DNA of 18,111 nt from Candidatus Daviesbacteria bacterium (lineage in GTDB: Bacteria > Patescibacteriota > Microgenomatia > Daviesbacterales > UBA10151). Where the stretch lies: assembly GCA_003519445.1 (NCBI GenBank), contig DOWS01000052.1, positions 1 to 18,111 of the forward strand, given 5' to 3'. A program made the position numbers and the translations under genes. Of this stretch, positions 14,178-18,111 are shown one piece after another. Under the pieces are notes generated by a model. It did no database searches and had not been told where the DNA came from. It saw only the letters and a list, made by a program, of their open reading frames with translations. How positions within the stretch are numbered: position 1 is the first letter of the stretch; each line of letters starts with the position of its first letter.

Positions 14178-14442
14178 AAAAATGGTTAAGTCTATCACCA
14201 TCCACGCTCTTGACGATAAGCTTGCGCAACTGATTGACGAAAAAGCCGGGCGTCAAGGCACCAGTCTAAACCAAACAATCAAGATGCTTCTCCGGCAGTC
14301 CCTTGGCATCGCCGCCGACAGCGCAAAAGCAAGGGCGGCTAACTTTAAAGATATGCTTGGGGTATGGTCAAAATCCGATGAAAAAGCTTTTTATTCAAAG
14401 GCGGCAGGTTTTGAGCGCGTTGACCGCGAGGATTGGCCATGA
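14170..14442 (+). CDS. VapB/FitA-type antitoxin with ribbon-helix-helix domain
   Basis: 90 residues from ATG 14170; a start at 14182 (MVKSITIHALDD) gives 86 residues and is the family-like N-terminus. The upstream in-frame ATG at 14089 lies before the promoter and cannot be used by it. Residues about 5-45 (SITIHALDDKLAQLIDEKAGRQGTSLNQTIKMLLRQSL) form the RHH fold: a strand, then two helices. The C-terminus (ANFKDMLGVWSKSDEKAFYSKAAGF) is the toxin-binding tail. A transcript starting near 14167 would be leaderless or have a very short leader. The stop overlaps the toxin start by four bases (ATGA), as in coupled toxin-antitoxin genes. The operator at 14161 supports autoregulation. Confidence 0.85.
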   Translation: MNQKMVKSITIHALDDKLAQLIDEKAGRQGTSLNQTIKMLLRQSLGIAADSAKARAANFKDMLGVWSKSDEKAFYSKAAGFERVDREDWP

Positions 14443-14840
14443 AGAAAATTATCCTGGACACTAATGCCTACACCGGGCTGCTGCGGGGCGACGAACAAAT
14501 TTTAAAGGAGTTGGGCAATGCCGATAATATTTTTGTGCCGGTCATAGTCATTGGAGAATTATTGGCCGGCTTCCAAGGCGGCACCAAAGAGACAAAAAAC
14601 AGGCAACTGCTGGAACAATTTTTAATGAAACCCCGTGTGGAAGTAGTACCAATTGACAAAGAAACAGCGGAAATCTTTGGCGAGATCAAATATGCTCTTG
14701 TAAAAGCCGGTACTCCCCTGCCTGTTAATGACATCTGGATTGCTTGCTGTGCTTTAGAGGCGGGAGCAGTCATTGTCAGCTATGACGACCACTTTCTAAA
14801 AATCCCCCAGGTCAGAACTTGGGCTCCTCTTGACAATTAA
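14439..14840 (+). CDS. VapC-family PIN-domain toxin (ribonuclease)
   Basis: 133 residues from the ATG at 14439, which overlaps the antitoxin stop by 4 bases; a TTG at 14433 is possible but unnecessary. PIN-domain acidic residues are in place: D7 (ILDTNAYTG), E40 (VIGELLAGF), D98 (LPVNDIWIACCAL) and D116 or D117 (VSYDDHF). In the family these coordinate Mg2+ for site-specific cleavage of RNA, often tRNA or rRNA. Toxicity should be held in check by the adjacent antitoxin. Composition is more GC-rich than the mobile region to the left, which agrees with a chromosomal or separately acquired module. The target RNA cannot be told. Confidence 0.92.
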   Translation: MKKIILDTNAYTGLLRGDEQILKELGNADNIFVPVIVIGELLAGFQGGTKETKNRQLLEQFLMKPRVEVVPIDKETAEIFGEIKYALVKAGTPLPVNDIWIACCALEAGAVIVSYDDHFLKIPQVRTWAPLDN

Positions 14841-14867
14841 CGAGGTTTGGTTTAATCTTGTGCTCTG

Positions 14868-15527
14868 ATGTCCAAGAGTTTACAGAAAAAATTACTGTTT
14901 TTAGCTATCTTTACCCTGGTGGGATTTACCAGCTTGCAGGTTCCCTTTAATAAACTGCTGGGTTCTAATGTTTCTTTTACTCTTTTTGACTTTTTTGCTC
15001 CCATGGCCGGAGCATTTTTAGGGCCATTTTTTGGCATAGTATCGATTTTTTCCGTGATGGTGGCCAATAATTTAATCAAAGATGTACCCTGGACCACTGG
15101 AGCAATTATCAGACTTTTCCCCACTTTATTTGCCGTTTATTACTTTGCCGCTATTTCCAAAAAGAATTCCAGCAAATGGATTTTAGCTGTACCTGTTTTG
15201 GCTATTCTTACATTTTTGGCTCACCCACAAGGCAAGCAAGTACCTTACTATACTTTATTCTGGTTAATCCCTTTAATTGCCTATAAATTCAGAAGCAATC
15301 TATACTTAAAAAGTTTGGGTGCTACTTTCACAGCCCATGCCGTTGGCGGGGCGGCCTGGATTTGGGTGTTTAATTTGCCTGCCGCGGTGTGGAATGGGCT
15401 TATCCCCGTAGTAATTGCAGAAAGGCTGCTCTTTGCCACAGGCATAGCCGTATCATTTATAGCTGTCAAAGCGACCCTCAAGTTTCTGGCTGCCAAACAT
15501 GTTTTACCCGAACTTAAGTTTTCCTGA
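14868..15527 (+). CDS. Membrane protein resembling an ECF-transporter S component
   Basis: 219 residues with about six hydrophobic segments. The first half (FFAPMAGAFLGPFFGIVSIFSVMVANNLIKD) has the Gly-rich, P-x-x-G-x-x-x-G pattern of vitamin S components (substrate-binding subunits of energy-coupling-factor transporters). The final segments carry small residues, and the protein ends with a basic tail. The transported substrate is not readable. It overlaps the following RibD C-terminal domain gene by 29 bases, so both are cotranscribed, and the substrate could be riboflavin- or pterin-related. No ATPase or EcfT gene is in view; CPR genomes often encode a shared energy module elsewhere. Alternative: another small integral membrane family. 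The start ATG 14868 follows a 27-nt gap after the toxin. Confidence 0.6.
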   Translation: MSKSLQKKLLFLAIFTLVGFTSLQVPFNKLLGSNVSFTLFDFFAPMAGAFLGPFFGIVSIFSVMVANNLIKDVPWTTGAIIRLFPTLFAVYYFAAISKKNSSKWILAVPVLAILTFLAHPQGKQVPYYTLFWLIPLIAYKFRSNLYLKSLGATFTAHAVGGAAWIWVFNLPAAVWNGLIPVVIAERLLFATGIAVSFIAVKATLKFLAAKHVLPELKFS

Positions 15528-16053
15528 AATTGCGGGCAGGCCCTTTTTTTATACCAATTTTGTCCAGACTTTGGACGGTAAAGTAGGGGTCAAAAAACCA
15601 AACTACTGGCCAATCGGCAGTTCTGTTGATCATCAGGTTCTACTAGAACTGCGCTCTTTCGCCGATTGTTTAATTCACGGCAAAAATTTAGCTAGGCAGT
15701 TTGGGGAGCAAACTAAAAAAAGTTTAAAAGAGCATCATCCCAATTTACCCTATTTGATTGCCAACCGTGATCTTAAAAAATTAGTCAGTGACATATATCA
15801 AAAAGGTTATAGAAAGGTTTTGGTGGAAGGAGGACCCACTCTTTTAGCCTCATTTTTAAAAGAAGATTTGCTGGATGAGATATTTTTGACTATTTCCCCC
15901 AAAATATTCGGCAGCCAAAAAGACATGACCTTAACTTTAGCAGAAGGCTATTTGTTCCCTCCCTCCAAAATTAAAAAATTTAAACTTATTTCTGTTAAAA
16001 AACTTGGGGATGAAGTTTTTTTAAGATACAGAAAATCCACCTTATTGGTATAA
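15499..16053 (+). CDS. RibD C-terminal domain (reductase-like) protein
   Basis: 184 residues. The reductase fold is shown by TNFVQTLDGKVGV (about 20-32), LRSFADCLIHGKNL, YRKVLVEGGPTLLASFLKEDLLDEIFLTISPKIFG (about 105-140), the EGGP motif binding the substrate or NADPH phosphate, and a C-terminal strand. This is the RibD_C / dihydrofolate-reductase-like family, which reduces the ribosylamino-pyrimidine in riboflavin synthesis or a pterin in related proteins. It is shorter than the canonical domain, lacking the stretch with the T-x-x-x-D-x-P motif, and has no N-terminal deaminase domain. With the overlapping S-component-like gene it may act in cofactor salvage. The substrate is uncertain. The TATAAT of the tRNA fragment overlaps its last codons. 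Confidence 0.85.
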   Translation: MFYPNLSFPEIAGRPFFYTNFVQTLDGKVGVKKPNYWPIGSSVDHQVLLELRSFADCLIHGKNLARQFGEQTKKSLKEHHPNLPYLIANRDLKKLVSDIYQKGYRKVLVEGGPTLLASFLKEDLLDEIFLTISPKIFGSQKDMTLTLAEGYLFPPSKIKKFKLISVKKLGDEVFLRYRKSTLLV

Positions 16054-16054
16054 T
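16049..16054 (+). promoter_or_regulatory. -10 box of the truncated tRNA-Ser gene
   Basis: TATAAT at 16049-16054 is followed after exactly 9 nt by GGAGAGG. The intact tRNA-Ser has the identical spacing (17167-17172, then 9 nt, then GGAGAGG). It overlaps the stop codon of the RibD-like gene. Any transcript would run antisense through the endonuclease gene. Confidence 0.6.
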
Positions 16055-16063
16055 ACCCAGTAA

Positions 16064-16092
16064 GGAGAGGTCGCATAGTGGCCTAGTGCGCA
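16064..16092 (+). pseudogene. tRNA-Ser 5' fragment, disrupted at the anticodon stem
   Basis: Sequence begins GGAGAGGTCGCATAGTGGCC and reads as a 5' acceptor strand, TC, and a D-arm whose stem GCA/TGC pairs internally, then G26, C27, A28. The first seven bases match the 5' acceptor strand of the intact tRNA-Ser. Beyond 16092 the sequence is unrelated AT-rich endonuclease gene. No matching 3' half (T-arm plus CCTCTCC) exists except in the intact tRNA-Ser at 17182. The D-stem differs from that tRNA yet pairs internally, so this was once a functional tRNA, probably another serine isoacceptor. Confidence 0.7.
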
Positions 16093-17114
16093 AATATTCT
16101 ATGGCTACTTTCATTTAAATAACTATTAAATTTTTCAACATTTTTTGCATTATGTGAACCAATTAATTTAAAATACTTTTTAATTTCTGTAAAACTGTAA
16201 ATATAAATCCGCGTACTTTTTTTAGCCAAAGAAAACTTTATCCCTAAACTTTTTAATACCTTTGCCATAGAAATAATAAGCGGCAAGGATTCATTTGCAA
16301 AGCACATACCAAAGTTTCTATATACCAAATGATTGCTTTTGTGTTTATGAAAATAACATCCTCCATCAGTATCCATCAAACCACGAACACATGCCTTTTG
16401 AAATTCAATATCTGACCAAATCCATTTAGGAAAACCAACCTGATGTTTAACTTTATCTCCCCTTACAAACCCCCATCTTTCCAGTTCTTCAATTAAACCA
16501 ACTCCAGAAAGAGTTATATCTATACTATTACAGCATGAACATTTATGCCAAGAAGGTTCTTGTCCAAAAACCTTTTTAAAAAGTGAAATAATAAAAGTTG
16601 CATAAGGGCCATCTACTAAACTACTGACCGTAATTCTAAGTTGGTAATCAGTCATACCACCATCCCCCAAAATTATTCCGGCTATTTCTGCAAAAAGTAT
16701 GGATGGATAATTAACTTTAAACTCTTTCCGCAAATTACAACCAAGTAATCTATATAATTCAGGATTTTCTTTTCTCCTTAATTGGGAATTTATCCCACCT
16801 TTACGCCTACCTTCTTTAGTTCCAAGAGAACCGTATAACTCCATCCGCCTTAGTGCTCCTTTTCTTGCACCTTTGGTGATGTACCAGTAATCATTAACTA
16901 TTTCTATATCTTCGGGTAATTTTATTCCGGTTTTACTCTGTAAAATTGATGAGGCATTCTCTGAAATATTATATTTCCCTCTTAACCAATCACGAAAAGT
17001 TCTTGGGGAAACACTACACAAAAAAGCTAACTTATCTACACTTAGCCCGCTAATTTGTTTTATTTCTGAGAGATACTGATTTTGTTTTGTGCTTCTAAAT
17101 AGAATTCTGGGCAT
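16083..17114 (-). CDS. LAGLIDADG homing endonuclease inserted at a tRNA-Ser gene
   Basis: 343 residues. An N-terminal helix-turn-helix (about 20-46, SGLSVDKLAFLCSVSPRTFRDWL) precedes a basic linker (about 82-120). Two LAGLIDADG-type motifs follow: IAGIILGDGGM (144-154, catalytic D151) and VRGLMDTDGG (243-252, D250). Both are present, so it looks like a monomeric, two-motif enzyme that makes a double-strand break with a 4-base 3' overhang. C192, C194 and C195 (KCSCC) may bind zinc. It is on the strand opposite the tRNA; its last residues and stop codon (antisense of CTA in the D-loop) come from the tRNA-Ser fragment. No group I intron core surrounds it, so it is free-standing, not an intron ORF. 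Its recognition site is probably the tRNA-Ser sequence or a nearby junction. Confidence 0.85.
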   Translation of the reverse strand: MPRILFRSTKQNQYLSEIKQISGLSVDKLAFLCSVSPRTFRDWLRGKYNISENASSILQSKTGIKLPEDIEIVNDYWYITKGARKGALRRMELYGSLGTKEGRRKGGINSQLRRKENPELYRLLGCNLRKEFKVNYPSILFAEIAGIILGDGGMTDYQLRITVSSLVDGPYATFIISLFKKVFGQEPSWHKCSCCNSIDITLSGVGLIEELERWGFVRGDKVKHQVGFPKWIWSDIEFQKACVRGLMDTDGGCYFHKHKSNHLVYRNFGMCFANESLPLIISMAKVLKSLGIKFSLAKKSTRIYIYSFTEIKKYFKLIGSHNAKNVEKFNSYLNESSHRIFAH

Positions 17115-17163
17115 TAATTCCAGATTAACCTAATAAAGTACGAAAGTCAAGATCGTTTTAACC

Positions 17164-17172
17164 TGCTATAAT
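17164..17172 (+). promoter_or_regulatory. Extended -10 promoter of tRNA-Ser(GGA)
   Basis: TGCTATAAT is a perfect TATAAT with the extended TG motif, followed after 9 nt by the tRNA 5' end. No convincing -35 is seen. Confidence 0.7.
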
Positions 17173-17181
17173 ATACTCTAA

Positions 17182-17268
17182 GGAGAGGTGTCTGAGTGGC
17201 CGATAGACCACGCTTGGAAAGCGTGTATACTCGTAAGAGTATCGAGGGTTCGAATCCCTCCCTCTCCG
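17182..17268 (+). tRNA. tRNA-Ser(GGA)
   Basis: The acceptor stem GGAGAGG pairs perfectly with CCTCTCC, with discriminator G73. The D-arm stem TCT/AGA, the anticodon arm CACGC-TTGGAAA-GCGTG with anticodon GGA, a long variable arm (TATACTC-GTAA-GAGTATC, as in class II tRNAs) and the T-arm GAGGG-TTCGAAT-CCCTC are all present. CCA is not encoded; CC and then TTCG follow. The gene lies directly beyond the endonuclease gene and shares its 5' acceptor strand and promoter spacing with the truncated fragment at 16064. Confidence 0.97.
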
Positions 17269-17298
17269 CCTTCGCCAGCAGAGCCTGGCTTCGGCGAG
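17268..17298 (+). repeat. GC-rich hairpin after tRNA-Ser
   Basis: GCCAG (17274-17278) pairs with CTGGC (17285-17289), with outer TCGCC/GGCGA as a competing pairing. There is no T run, so terminator function is uncertain; it may be a 3' processing or stabilising structure. The interval to the next gene (17299-17330) shows nothing else. Confidence 0.35.
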
Positions 17299-17330
17299 AT
17301 AAATCCGCCAAAATATAGTATAATAAATAA

Positions 17331-17576
17331 ATGAACTGGAACGGTTTTAATTTTAATCCGGCAGGTTTGGGAATTTTTGTGCTGATTGTTTGGGAAGCTT
17401 TTTGGAAGGGAATGGGCCTTTGGAAATCTGCCAAAAAAGGAGATACTTTATGGTTTACAGCCATATTTTTGATTAATCTCTTTGGGCTTATACCCCTAAT
17501 TTATCTTTGGAGAAGTAAACAGCTGGAAGAAACAGTTGGTGACATTCTTAAATTTTTACATCTTAAGAAACAATAA
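17331..17576 (+). CDS. DUF5652 small membrane protein
   Basis: 81 residues. Two transmembrane helices (about 12-30 and 42-60) carry the family pattern: IVWEAFWKGMGLWKSAKKGDTLWFTAIFLINLFGLIPLIYLWRS. The W-K-G-x-x-L-W-x-S-A-K-x-x-x-x-x-W-F core and N-x-x-G-x-x-P-x-I-Y-L are the DUF5652 signature, a short membrane protein common in Patescibacteria. No molecular role is known to me. A basic C-terminal tail follows the second helix. A TATAGTATAATAAAT lies just upstream of the ATG, giving a probable -10 and a short leader. Confidence 0.85.
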   Translation: MNWNGFNFNPAGLGIFVLIVWEAFWKGMGLWKSAKKGDTLWFTAIFLINLFGLIPLIYLWRSKQLEETVGDILKFLHLKKQ

Positions 17577-17581
17577 ATATA

Positions 17582-18111
17582 ATGACAGAACCTGAACCAA
17601 GCCCCCAATCAGAAAGACCATCTAGGGCAGCTATATACGAAAGATTGTTTGGCAAACGATGGGATGATTTACCCATATTTGATCCCAGAAATATCCCAGC
17701 CCTAATGGGATTAATGGCATTAGACGGTCCACAAATATGGTTACCATTTTCTAAGGCGGTTAAAAACAATCGCGGATATGATTACAGGATTGATCTCCCT
17801 CCGCATCCTGATAAATTAGTTTTACTCGTTGTATTAAATCATGTGGCAGAAACTCCGGGAGAGGTTCCCCCTATTAACCATATAAAACATCTTTTAAGAG
17901 AAGACGAGGAGTTGGGGGAAGCAGCTAAGAAAATATTGGCCTGGTGGAACCCAAATGCAACAATTGGAGTTGAACCAGTTGAAGTTGTAGCCGTTAAAAG
18001 CATTACCGGTGAACCTCGCGCTTTAATTTACTATCACAAAGGTCTTCGAATGCCCGAAGAAAGAAGAGTTTTAAATCTCATACCTAGCTTATACCTAACC
18101 CAAAACAAACA
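17582..18111 (+). CDS. Unrecognised protein, 5' part only, cut by the window edge
   Basis: An open frame starts at the ATG 17582, 5 nt after the DUF5652 stop, and runs 176 residues without a stop to the window end. It begins MTEPEPSPQSERPSRAAIYE, acidic and proline-rich, then RLFGKRWDDLPIFDPRNIPALMGLMALDGPQIWLPF, and later a pattern VLLVVLNHVAETPGEVPPINHIKHLL and EVVAVKSITGEPRALIYYHKGLRMPEERR. No motif I recognise is complete. It is probably cotranscribed with the DUF5652 gene. Codon use and reading length support a real gene. Confidence 0.7.
   Translation, partial: MTEPEPSPQSERPSRAAIYERLFGKRWDDLPIFDPRNIPALMGLMALDGPQIWLPFSKAVKNNRGYDYRIDLPPHPDKLVLLVVLNHVAETPGEVPPINHIKHLLREDEELGEAAKKILAWWNPNATIGVEPVEVVAVKSITGEPRALIYYHKGLRMPEERRVLNLIPSLYLTQNK

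Noticed and set aside
14041..14256. N-terminal 72-residue extension of the primase open frame
   Set aside because: DnaG homologues start at MDDRDLIKQK; the extension crosses the divergent vapB promoter and operator and has no domain.
14433..14438. TTG start of the toxin gene
   Set aside because: The ATG at 14439 overlaps the antitoxin stop as ATGA, the usual coupling, and starts at the PIN strand.
16083..17114. Endonuclease as the ORF of a tRNA group I or archaeal-type intron
   Set aside because: The ORF is antisense to the tRNA, no P1 or core elements are visible at its edges, and no 3' exon belongs to the fragment.
1..18111. CRISPR array or other regular repeat array
   Set aside because: No evenly spaced repeats of 20 bases or more were seen on either strand.

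Overview
The window looks like a piece of a Candidate Phyla Radiation (Patescibacteria, probably Microgenomates-like) genome. This is inferred from small DUF5652 and DUF5659 proteins, a large serine recombinase of the type common there, tRNA genes without an encoded CCA, an intron in a tRNA, few Shine-Dalgarno sites, and a compact dnaG-rpoD pair. TAA, TAG and TGA all serve as stops, so nothing suggests recoding. No phylum call can be proved from the bases alone.

Positions 1 to about 10.7 kb are an AT-rich accessory region, probably an integrated mobile element. It holds a large SF1 helicase-like protein that stops before its Walker B motif (9-2552, minus), a small excisionase-type HTH protein, an unrecognised HTH-like protein, an Xre repressor with direct repeats at its promoter, and four collinear genes for membrane-anchored proteins (3763-6962). 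An unknown basic protein follows, then a 45-residue ORF, a DUF5659 protein, a phage replication-protein-O-like protein and a large serine recombinase. The recombinase frame runs antisense into the 3' end of a tRNA gene, which probably marks the attachment site.

At 10708-11027 (minus) lies tRNA-Asn(GUU), interrupted between anticodon bases 35 and 36 by a 248-nt group I intron. The intron has a clear P1, P3, P7, P8 and P9 and recognisable P, Q, R and S elements. This is the clearest non-obvious object in the window.

From about 11.0 kb rightwards the sequence is more GC-rich and chromosomal. It has rpoD and dnaG (minus, an operon), a VapBC-type toxin-antitoxin pair with a consensus promoter and a palindromic operator, and an ECF-transporter S-component-like membrane protein overlapping a RibD C-terminal (reductase) domain protein. 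Next is a tRNA-Ser 5' fragment cut by a LAGLIDADG homing endonuclease gene on the opposite strand, followed by an intact tRNA-Ser(GGA) with the same promoter-to-gene spacing. A DUF5652 membrane protein and an unrecognised protein that runs off the right edge complete the window.
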